A stretch of DNA of 64,000 nucleotides from Dimorphilus gyrociliatus (taxonomy: Eukaryota; Annelida; Polychaeta; Dinophilidae), in the NCBI GenBank assembly GCA_904063045.1, contig CAJFCJ010000024.1, forward strand, positions 674,165-738,164. Reading direction: 5' to 3'. Positions 54,344 to 64,000 of the stretch are shown here, piece by piece (position 1 is the first letter of the stretch; the number at the start of each line of letters is the position of its first letter). A model generated the notes under the pieces. That model was not told where the DNA came from. It saw nothing but the letters and a program-made list of their open reading frames with translations, and ran no database searches. The position numbers and the translations under genes are program-made.

Positions 54344-54930
54344 ATGTCCAAAAAAAAGCAAAGAGTTACTTATATAGATAGGGGAGAGCCGGCTTTTATA
54401 GCGGAGATGAAAAGAAAGGCTGGATTAAACTATCAAGAGCCGACTATTGAATCAAAGGTGTTTATCAAGTGTCCATTTGAGACGGTTTCTCTCAAAAATA
54501 TTGAGCGATAATAGACGTTCTGAAATATTTGTAGAACATTGAAGAAAATCATGAACCCGATAGTGACGACGACGAAGAAACCGGAGATTTAGCTCCTTCT
54601 GTAGTAGTCTTAAAGAGAGGTGACCTTGGAGAAGAAGAATTTAAAAAGCTTAGAGATGAAGAAAAAGCTAAAAAGGATGCTGGTAAGTTTCTAATTTACA
54701 TATTGTTTCGGAATATGTAATTATAATATAGGTATTTTATTACAACAATAGAAAAGGTAGCCGATGGAAAGATGACTTATAGAAATGCTACAAAGAGGTC
54801 TTCAGAAAAAACTGAAAAAGAAGAAAATGCTAAACGGAAGAAAGAAGAAAAATCAGTTAAAAACGACGCTAAAGCTCATAAGAATACCAATCTCTTATCA
54901 TTTGGGGACGACGAAGAAGAGGATGGTTAG
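54344..54930 (+). CDS. KIAA1143: KIAA1143-family protein, three exons, 146 aa
   Basis: Exons are 54344-54457, 54535-54682 and 54752-54930. The protein starts MSKKKQRVTYIDRGEPAFIAEMKRK, then has GPTIE-like PTIESK, an acidic DSDDDEE stretch, the family core PSVVVLKRGDLGEEEF, DGKMTYRNATKR, a Lys/Glu-rich region and the ending NTNLLSFGDDEEEDG. This order and length match the conserved eukaryotic KIAA1143 family, which is small, charged and of unknown function, probably nuclear. The short introns and intact conserved blocks suggest a normal, expressed gene. A candidate AATAAA lies at 55056-55061. Confidence 0.88.
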
Positions 54931-56192
54931 AAATGACTAGAAATATATCCACAATAACGTCACATTTCTATAATGTTTTTTCATATGACTTTTATTCTTT
55001 TTGTTCTTTTTCCTGATATTTTTTAATTGAAAAGACAAAAGTCTCTTATAATTTAAATAAACAAGGTGAAAAATTCTTGATTTTATTTATCAGCAATAAG
55101 GATTATTTATAACTCATTTCAAATTCAAAACAAAGTGTGGCAGCTGCAAAATGGTAACATATTTATAAAATACACTTTTAACCTGTTTGAATTTCCAAGT
55201 TGAAAAAAATAATATGCATACATAGCAGTATAAATTATATACAACTATGTTCAATAAATCAATAGAAATTTCAAATATATTTTATAAAATACACAGATAT
55301 TCTTTAAATGTAGGAAAAAGTAGAAAAAATATCTTCCCTATCATATCATTTCTAATGAAAGTTTTTTTTTTAAAAAGAAAACTTTACAGAATAAAACTTA
55401 CTCTTTTCATTTCCTTAGATTTCAATGGGCAAATGTTACCATTAATTTTTTTTTTATAGTTCTTTAAAGGGAAATGTAGTCGACATAAATAGAAATAATA
55501 CATACAATATTAATTATAAGTGGAATTTATTTATATGGTTGAATGTCATATAAAGATTATTTATGTCTCTATATATGCAAATTTTGTATATATACTCTGT
55601 TAAATTTTAAGTATAACGATACATAATAGAGACAAGATATGACTGATATTTTTCACAAAAAAAGCTATACATTATTATAAGTTATTGGAAGAGTGAAAAC
55701 ATTTCCCAACTGTTCTTTATAAGAAATTAAGGTTTTTTTTTAACATATATAAACTCTGTAACAAATAGATATGTATACGATGTAAACATTTTTATATATG
55801 TAACTTCTAAATTTTCATTGCAGGTGACAAAAAAAACAGCAATTTTCTATGAATAAACAAGCGAACACAAGACATAATTTTATGTTAGATAGTCATAGGT
55901 AGATAGAGATTGCAGAAATAAAAAACCATGGAAAAAAAATAAGCAATTTGAAGAGAAAAAATGAAAATAAGCACAGAAAGAGATCGCGATCACATTTCTT
56001 TTTTTCAATGAGTGCAGAATAAATACGAAAACATGAATTTCTTTTTTCTTCAAAAAATTTTGGTAAAAATTATCGAAAAGAAGCAAACTTTTCCACAGAT
56101 TTTCTTATATTCTTTCGTTAAATAAGTAAAATTTATTCATTGGAATGTTATGAATAAATATCGAAAGATACAAGGGCTCTTCCTTGGAATGT
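54931..56192. other. Intergenic between convergent genes
   Basis: AT-rich, holding the KIAA1143 3' end (AATAAA at 55056-55061) and the 3' end of the glutamate receptor gene on the other strand. Open frames at 55247-55459 and 55880-56086 are low-complexity. Confidence 0.45.
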
Positions 56193-58860
56193 TTAAATAT
56201 GTTGATCCTCATCAATTTTTAATTGTTGTCCTCCAGGTTGATTGCTCGATTGATACTATAAATGCGATAGAATGGTATTAGTTTGTTTTTATATATTCTG
56301 CAAAACATATCTATATTTACCCTTCCTTTATACTTAAAGTAAAGAATTTCACCAATTCCAACAAAAAGTGACATAACTAAACCAACAGAAATGAGTATTA
56401 ATGCTCCTTTGAATATCTAAAAGAAAAAGGTATGATTAGATAAGGAAAGTTATTTCTAATAAAATTTTGGTATAGTTACACTAAGATCTATTCGTTTCGG
56501 CTCATTTAATTCTGTCATAGATATTCTTACATGATTTTCTTGTTCCTAGAATTGTATTTAAAAGATTAAATATACAGTACTATAAACATTTTCTTCGAAG
56601 TAATTTTGCTAGAATAATATCTACCCGATTGATAATTGCGCAGTGGGTTAATCCTTCAAACCAAATAGTTTCCAAATCTAATAATTCACCCGATTCTTTA
56701 ATCTATTTTTATCGGGAAAGTCGTTTATAAATCGAATAACTTAAAACTTTCAAACTCATACTAACACTTAACAAAAACTTATTCAATTTATCTCTTGTAT
56801 CTTTGTCTATATTCTGTGGAAGAGCAATTCCTATATCCCTTGTATGAATCTCTCTAGGAACCACTGCAAAATCACATCGTTTTGCATTGTTTGCTTGATA
56901 TCGTGCAGTTCCAGTTTCTATTATCAATGCGAATTTCTTCAAAAACAAAGAGAAGAGTTTAGTGAAAACATTAAAGAAAATAAATTCAATTCTAACCTTT
57001 GTCTTATTATTCTCCATCACGTGCATTGCTTGTGCCATTGAATTAAATAAATACTTTGCTCCTCTCTTTTCATCTTGCCAGTAAGCCATCATTAGCTGAG
57101 CTGTGCTGTCAAGCCTCAAGCTTCTCTTTAAATAGTAATATTAATAAATATTGGCTAAAGAGCACAAGTTAATATACGCATATATAAAACAAAAATTTTA
57201 CCTGTTTTATATAGTTATAAGTTGCTCCTCCGTGAATTACTCCATAGTCAAATTTATTGCTTCCAACAAGGTGATAAATATCGTAAACTTCAGGTTTAGT
57301 AAAATCCTTATACTGTGAATGTATGGTTATATACAGTCATAAATTATTTGGATAAAAAGCAATAAAAAATCAATTATTGTTATATACTTACATGGGCAGT
57401 ACTTGCCCAAAACAGATTATTTACAAGTGCTCCAGTATAAGTTACTATTGTCAAAGTTACAAACATAAACCAGAAAGCTGAAAGTACTTTTGAAGATAAG
57501 GAACGAGGACTTCTCTCGTATCCTTGCCATTGCAGCGTGGTATAAGCGAACCACAGAGAACCAGTAAAGTTAAATGACTGGGCTTGATATTCAGTAGCTC
57601 TTCCCAAATCATATCTTAAACCCCATTCGTATGGATTATACCTATTCATTCCCCACAACAATAGACTAACCTAAAAGAGTTGCATAATATAAATAGAGTT
57701 TGAGAAGGGTTATTTACTAAAAGAGAAAAAAATTACCGCAAGAAAGCCAATTGCGCACGAAAACCATACAGATACTTCGAAAGGTGTAAAAATGTTAAAT
57801 GTATAAGAGTATTCGTTCTCAAAATGGTCTTGGGTATAAGCTTTTCTTGCTAGAATAGATATACCACTTCGATGAATGGGAATTGAAAAATCAATAACTT
57901 TTTCTCTTCTAGCAGATATAGTTAATGGTACGGCCATACACTAATTGCAATTAAGAAAATAATTTCATTTACTTATAAAATAATTAATTCTTTTACAATA
58001 GATATTTCATTTAAACATACCGCTTCACCTCTAGCAACTCTCCCTATCATGCCTTTCCAATTTTCTGGTTTAGAATCATCAGCATCAGGATTTTTCAGTC
58101 TGCCATATCTGAAAGAAGAATAAACATACGAAATTGAATTTTCTTAAGTTACTTATTTTCAATGCAAATATTACTAACCCGCCATCTTCATTCAATTGAT
58201 ACTTTATTTTTATGTTCAATTTTTCCTTCATTCTGGTAAAGATATCGACAATAAATCCGGTTGGTTCACTATCTTTATCATTTTTCATAATGTAAGGTGG
58301 ATCCTACATGCGTTAATTTCATTTTGATTAATACTATAAATGTATATTGAGTTTATTCGAAACTTACATGCATATATATCACCTTAACCTCTTCATTCGG
58401 TTTTAGAGTACCTTATCAATTAAAAAAAGGGAAAGAAAATTATTCTCTATTATTTTAGTATATATACATTTCCTATTGCAGGTTTTTCATTTGCAAGTAA
58501 TTATTAATTGAGTTAGAGAATGTTAATCATTTTAATCATCAATCTTTATTATTCTCTAATAAAACAATGCATTTTTTTTTACTTTCTTTCTTTTGCTCTT
58601 TAAGGTCAGTTTAATTTTTCACCACGTTAACAGTAGATATCATTTTGTTGTTGATGAAATTACGTTGTAAAAAAAATCATTTGTAGAGGTATGTTTATTC
58701 AGACGGAAATCGATTAGCATATATCACCATGGAAGAATAGAATGCAAAATCTTCTTCTTACTTATTGCTCGTTAAGCATTTTAGTAAATTACTTACATGT
58801 TATTTTGGTATGACAAAGAAGAAATTGCGTTGAGACAAGTAAAAGGATAGTCTGAAGCAT
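56193..58860 (-). CDS. Ionotropic glutamate receptor without amino-terminal domain, 13 exons, 505 aa
   Basis: Exons are 58860-58797, 58411-58368, 58303-58179, 58108-58021, 57940-57737, 57670-57392, 57312-57202, 57125-56997, 56936-56766, 56702-56625, 56545-56480, 56416-56321 and 56255-56193, all in frame. A signal peptide (1-18) leads almost directly into ligand-binding lobe S1 (DPPYIM, GFIVDIF, VPLTISARREKVIDFS; Arg119 is the expected carboxylate-binding Arg). M1 is about 161-184, the pore loop 211-227, M3 236-262, lobe S2 about 268-450 (GGATYNYIK, IIETGTARY, GIALPQN) and M4 455-478, then a short tail. The roughly 400-residue amino-terminal domain of AMPA/kainate receptors is absent. The pore has LQWQGYE, which puts Trp at the usual Q/R position, and M3 has TYTGALVNN instead of SYTANLAAF. 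It is probably a ligand-gated cation channel of unusual ligand or gating. Confidence 0.88.
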
Positions 58861-59238
58861 TTTAACGCCGGATGTGAAACGACAAATGACTAAAGGAAAT
58901 AGAGTTCCAGCAAAGTGCAGTGTCCTATGAGGTTCATTAATTCTATTTTACCCCAGGAGGCGCGGGAAATAAATTATACATTATCCTATGTACATATTTG
59001 TCCTATTACATTTACTTCTTATGCATGCGTAGTACACATACTACAGTCCCTTTTTATCGTCAATATGTATACTGTCAATCAGATATCCTAAGGGTGTTTT
59101 CTCACTAAACTAAACTTAAAATAATCCAAAAAACAGATGAGGAAATTTTTATTAAACAGCTTTAAACAGATTAACATAACAATAAAGTGTAATAAATTAT
59201 TATTATTCCAATATTTAGTTTCATTTTATATATATTTA
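58861..59238. other. Promoter region of the glutamate receptor gene
   Basis: Short gap between the receptor start and the CIAO1 stop, both on the minus strand. It includes GGAGGCGCGGG at about 58957-58967 and ATGCATGCGTA near 59021. No coding exon seen. Confidence 0.4.
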
Positions 59239-60625
59239 TTATTGATCATCTATAAATTTCCAAAATTTCAACATTCCATCATCGCTACAACTTGCCAGAA
59301 TATTCTCTTCAATAGGATTCCACGCAGCGCAATTAACATCCTCTTTGTGAGCATCATATTCTTTAGCTACCATTTCTAACGATAATCCACCTTCATTTTC
59401 AACACCATCTGTTTGACATTTTCGAAATACTCTAATTGCATTATCACCACAAGCGGTTAAAATTAAATCTGTCTTGTGACACCTGAAATATTAACAACTT
59501 TTACAAATCGATCAATCTTAGAATTTTCATCTGCATTGTTTTTTTCTTTAATATGTAGTTAAGAAATTATATAATATTTCTTACCAGTCAACGGAATATA
59601 CAGGTCGGTCGTGATATCCACTTAAAGTACAAACACATTTCCATATAGCGTTGTTTGAACCTATTGATGGTTTAAATTCTTTCCAAAGTTTTACTGTCCT
59701 ATCATCTCCACAAGATACTAAGGTATTACCGTCTTCTGACCAATCTACACACCAGACGGTAGAGGAATGACCTTCCATTGTGCAAAATGATATCCATTCG
59801 TCACCACTTGGTTTGTATAATTTAATTGTATCGTCATAGCTAGCAGAAGCGAAAATATCATCATTTGGATGAAATTTTACACATTTAACATCTTGACTGT
59901 GAGAATTCATTACTGATGAACACTCAAAAGCCTCATCTTCATCAACTGTTAAAGAGGATCAACATTCAAAATTAAAATAGGAACGCATATTTCTTTTTTA
60001 TCTTATTTTTGCAAATACTACTGAAATTTGTTTATAGGCTTTGTTATCAAATCTTATCAGTATTATATCATCAATTTTAGTTTTCGGAAATGATTCTTGA
60101 ATTGTATCATTATTTTTTGAAATTATTATAGTAAAGAGATAAAGAAACAAACTTACTTTCCCAAACCCACACACTTTTATCTCTACTGCAGGTAGCTAAA
60201 AAATTTCCCGAGCTTGACCAACTAACACTCTTGACCTCATTCTCATGGCCTTCCAATGTTGCAATGCATTCCCAGTTTTCTCTTTTTACCCAAATACAGA
60301 CGGTCGCATCAAAACTAGCTGACGCAAGGAATTTTCCATCTTTCGACCAACTAATACTTCTTATCGTTCTTGTATGACTTCCTTCCAATACATTAATACA
60401 AACGTATTTATCGTCATCTGAAATACAATTTCATCTTTTGTCGCTCAAATTTAACGTGAAGTTTGACAATAAAACACACAAATTTAAAATACCTCCCCGT
60501 TGCCACAATTTAATCTTTTTATCTGAACCACAAGATGCTAAAATTGTTCCTGATGGATTCCAACAGGTAAACCATATTTTATCATTTAAACTTTCAAATG
60601 TTTGTAAGCATTGTAAGCGCGGCAT
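59239..60625 (-). CDS. CIAO1: CIAO1, WD40 protein of cytosolic iron-sulfur assembly, four exons, 332 aa
   Basis: Exons are 60625-60493, 60417-60157, 59945-59585 and 59482-59239. The sequence folds into seven WD40 blades, with repeated units such as [95 protein letters not shown] and [18 protein letters not shown]. The [16 protein letters not shown] opening, the [12 protein letters not shown] segment and the length (human about 339 aa) are typical of CIAO1. In the cytosol it is the propeller of the CIA targeting complex that delivers Fe-S clusters to DNA polymerases, helicases and other client proteins. It starts 83 bp from taxilin on the opposite strand. Confidence 0.94.
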
Positions 60626-60708
60626 GTTTCGGCTTCCGTAAAATCTAAACTGGTAGAGTTTAGCAAACTGGTGTACTTCACATGTTTATCGTAGTTTAAC
60701 GAAAAATT
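60626..60708. promoter_or_regulatory. Compact bidirectional promoter between CIAO1 and taxilin
   Basis: Only 83 bp separate the two ATGs, which point away from each other, so both transcripts must start inside this stretch or inside each other's first exon. No TATA box is obvious. Confidence 0.55.
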
Positions 60709-63682
60709 ATGGCAGAAGTAAAGCATACCGAAAATTTTCAAGTATGTTTTTTATCTATTATTATTTATTATTTCATTCTATAAATTAGAAGAATGTACTT
60801 TTAATGTGATAAACATAACCGTTAATTAATCTGACTGACCCAAGAGATATCAGCGATAAGTAAAATGTTTGCGATTTTCGCTTAGCTTTTTAATTTCATA
60901 ACCATGCCTGATTTTAGCAGCCTACCGAAGAGAATGCTGATGTTAAAGATGCTAAAGAATTATCAAATCCCAAAGAAAGTCCTGACAGAGCGGTAAAATC
61001 ACATAAAAAAAACGGAGCCGATAGTAAAGATTCAACGGTTTCGGCTGGTTCAAAGAAAACCAAAGCTGACAAGAAAGTGGGTTAGTATACTTTACACACA
61101 TTTTATTCTAGTAAACCTTTCCACGAAGGAGGTATGTTAGAGATGTCGTCGTTTCGAATTAGCGAGTGAACCGATAAGAGAGGGATGAATTGAGAATTTC
61201 ATTTAATTTTCTAGTGGCCATTTAAAAGTCCATGTCATGATTCAGAAAAGTAATTGCATATATATTAACACTAATTCATTATTCTTTAAAAAAACCTTAA
61301 AATTTGTGTTATCAACATAATAAATTCCTTTCTTTCGATAAATTATAAACTTAACATAGAAACCTAATTTTTATAAAAGTATTAAACAGGTGAAAACATT
61401 TGAAATGTTTGATATTTTCTCTCGTTCCTCTCTCTTCTCTCTCTCCCCTCCCCTTTCGCTATCCCTATTGTCTATTTATATTTTACATTAAGGAACCAAA
61501 GGAAAAGTATTAGGCTATCGTTTAAAGTCAGATGGCTGAAAATGACGAACGTTTTATGTTTTTATAACAAGAATGCAAGTTTTCGTCTATTTATATTGAG
61601 AAATAAAAAGCTTAATATTTTGATGGGTACAAAAATAATATTTCCACCCCCTCACGCCCCAATTGGCTTATTCAAAGAAATCTGTTTTCTCTTTTCTTGT
61701 GTTCTTTTTTTTTTCCAAATTTCAAACACGGCGAAAGAGAATTTTTTATACAAATACTAGGTGGCTACGTGACATGAAATTGTTATTTTATTTTGAAATT
61801 ATATATTAATATATGTATTAATATAAATATTATATATATATATACATTAGACTTACACTTTAAAGTAACTATATGCCCATAACGAATAATCCAAGTTATT
61901 TTATATTAATTATAGCTAATCATACAAGTTGAGGGAAGATAGATTTAAATTTGAAATATGAAGTACTACCAATGTATTTAGTTTATTTGGTCTTGTTTTA
62001 TTTATCTAGAACGTATTAAGTCTACTGAAAATACAATCCGGTTTACATATGATAGAAATGTCAACTAAACTTGTTTAGACAGATTTACAGTTCTAGTCGG
62101 AAAAACCAATATGCCATTTATCGTATACAGTCAAGTTTTTATATTTTTTTATACTTTCTATTTTTATTTGCGATTAACTTCAATTAAATATCAATTAATA
62201 ATTAATAACAAGGTATACAGAATTATAATTCTGACTGTTTCTATTTTTTTTGCTAGTGCCTTCGATATATTCTAAATAACCATAATAATAAAAGAACGAA
62301 AATAAAGAGAAACTTGACTAGGCTTATTAAGCAAATGTTCTAAAAACAGATTTGATTTCATTATTAGTTTATTGTTTAGTTTATTATAATGTTTTATTCA
62401 TATTTTGCTTTCAGCTGAAGTTATAAAGGGTCTTTCTGGTCTTTCGACGACGGAGGAGAAGCTAACAGCCTTATGTAAAAAATATACAGAACTTGCTGAA
62501 GAAAATCGCACTTTGATGCATAAACAAAAAGTTAATACCAAGAAGCTAGCAACAGTCACTAAAGAGAAAGAACAGGCTCAGGCGGAGCATGGAAAAGCTG
62601 TACTTGCCAAAGGTCAATTGGAAGGTTTATGTCGCGAACTACAGAGAAGATGTAAAGAGGCAAAAGAAGAAACGCTGCATGAAGTTCGATCAGAAGAGGA
62701 GAAAAGAAAAAAGATAGTTGATACTTTTCAAACAACTATAAATGAGATTCAAGGCCAAATAAATGGTCATCAAGAAACAAATATAAAACTGAGAGAAGAA
62801 AATATCAAACTCGCTGAACAATTAAAAAGTTTAATAAATCAGTATGAAGAAAGAGAAAAGGTTGGTTAAAATATAAACTGCAAATGTATTAAAAACTCAA
62901 ATATAATTAATACTTTTATATTAGCATATAGAAGAAATATTGAAACATCGCGAACTAGAAAAACAACTCTCCGATGCAAAAAATGCTCAAATTTTGTTAC
63001 AATTAGCTCAAGAGCAAGAAAACAAGCGTAAAATATTGGAAGAATTGGAAAATAATTTGAGGCGAATAGCGTTAATGGAAGAACATGAAAAACAACTCAA
63101 AGCCCAAGTAGATAGAATTTAAATCTTTATTTTGTTGTTAAACAATTACATAAAATTTACTTTACCTAGATCAAAATGTACACCGAAAAATACGAAGAGT
63201 TCCAAGGAACCTTAACAAATAGTAATGAGGTTTTGAAAGCGTTTAAGGCTGAAATGGACGCTATGACTAAACGTATGCGAAAGATGGAGAAGGATGCAGT
63301 ATCATGGAAAACTAGATGGGAGAATAGTAATAAGACTCTGATACAAATGGCTGAAGAAAAAACTAGGCAGGACAAAGAAGCTCTTCTTTCCCAATCAAGA
63401 ATTAATAAACTTGAAAGTTTATGCAGAGCTTTACAAGCCGAAAGATACAAGCTTGCTAAAAAAGATCAAGTGCCGAAAGAGGAGGTTACTGAAGAAGCCA
63501 AAAAAGATAATGAAGAAAATGAAGAACAAACTTCAGAGAGTCTTGAACCTCCTAATAGTGAAAATAATTCGAAAAATGATGAAAATGATGATAACAAAGA
63601 AAACGAAGAAGAAACTGGTAAAGAGAAAGAAGAAACTCCAAAACCAGTTGAAGATGAAAATGTTCATACTGAACAAAACTAA
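60709..63682 (+). CDS. Taxilin, syntaxin-binding coiled-coil protein, five exons, 444 aa
   Basis: Exons are 60709-60741, 60921-61080, 62415-62860, 62925-63107 and 63170-63682. After a short polar N-terminus, the taxilin coiled coil runs from about 66 to 375, with the family blocks LSTTEEKLTALCKKYTELAEE, GQLEGLCRELQRRCKEA, KLREENIKLAEQLKSL, YTEKYEEFQGTLTNSNEVLK, RWENSNKTLIQMAEEK and LESLCRALQAERY. The last 60 residues are Glu/Asn/Lys-rich and disordered. Taxilins bind free syntaxins and act in vesicle traffic. Vertebrates have several paralogues, so no letter is assigned. The exon 4 donor is set by homology: reading on would stop five codons later. A candidate poly(A) signal AATAAA lies at 63790-63795. 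Confidence 0.92.
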
Positions 63683-64000
63683 AAAAGATATAAGCATTCA
63701 ATAAGAAAAATCTCATTTGTTTTATACTTTACTGTATAAAGTTATCAAATGTTTTAATTTTAAAATCTTCTAGAAATGGATATTAAGTAAATAAAGTATT
63801 TCTTTTACTACCATATTATATCGTCATCTTAAAAATAAGTTCCCCTATTTTTCTTTTCCTATATTTATATTTATATATCTTTTTGTTTATTTTTTTTTTG
63901 TTGTTTTTGTCTCTTTTATTTTTAAAGAGAGAATAGATAATAGTCCTTTTTCACCTGTCTTTTTCACTCTTTTAAAAAGCCTATATATAGAATAATTATT
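63683..64000. other. Taxilin 3' UTR and intergenic
   Basis: AT-rich, with AATAAA at 63790-63795 about 108 bp after the taxilin stop. Nothing else is supported to the window end. Confidence 0.5.

Overview
This is eukaryotic, AT-rich genomic DNA from an invertebrate animal. Nearly every gene is split by short GT-AG introns, mostly about 50-90 bp. A dissatisfaction-type nuclear receptor (NR2E2) and an NRF-6-type acyltransferase point to a protostome. Intron compactness together with hedgehog-type Hint domains and CAP/ShK secreted proteins suggests a small-genome spiralian such as an annelid. That placement is an inference, not proven. There are no bacterial operons, CRISPR arrays or recognisable tRNA/rRNA genes.

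Region 1 (1-9.6 kb) is a fast-evolving secreted-protein cluster. It holds the 3' end of a hedgehog-type Hint gene, an intact single-exon gene fusing a matrix metalloproteinase to a complete hedgehog-type autoprocessing (Hint/Hog) domain, a five-exon CAP-EGF-ShK secreted protein, and decayed copies of both (a MMP-Hint pseudogene, a Hint scrap and a CAP scrap). The MMP-Hint fusion is the most unusual item in the window: it predicts a protease that cuts off its own C-terminal domain and may gain a sterol anchor.

Region 2 (10-21.5 kb) carries a SEC14-like lipid-transfer protein (+), a convergent coiled-coil protein with a C-terminal Death domain (-), and a divergent 15-exon NRF-6-like membrane acyltransferase (+). 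21.5-26.2 kb shows no gene. Region 3 (26.2-34.3 kb) is a GPI-anchored Ig-like surface protein (+) with a 3.6 kb first intron; a complete, very short TRPA-like channel gene is nested on the opposite strand of its seventh intron. Region 4 (34.3-42.6 kb) is the dsf nuclear receptor with a long upstream region of diverged repeat modules and a CpG-containing hexamer cluster.

Region 5 (44.6-64 kb) is denser: a small acidic protein ending in a kinase-subdomain-XI-like tail (-), the Polycomb protein Scm (+), a KIAA1143 homologue (+), an ionotropic glutamate receptor without the amino-terminal domain (-), CIAO1 (-) and taxilin (+). The last two start 83 bp apart on opposite strands and probably share a promoter.

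Exon boundaries were worked out by hand from reading frame, GT/AG sites and family expectation. Every spliced model below closes in frame from ATG to stop, but none has transcript support here.
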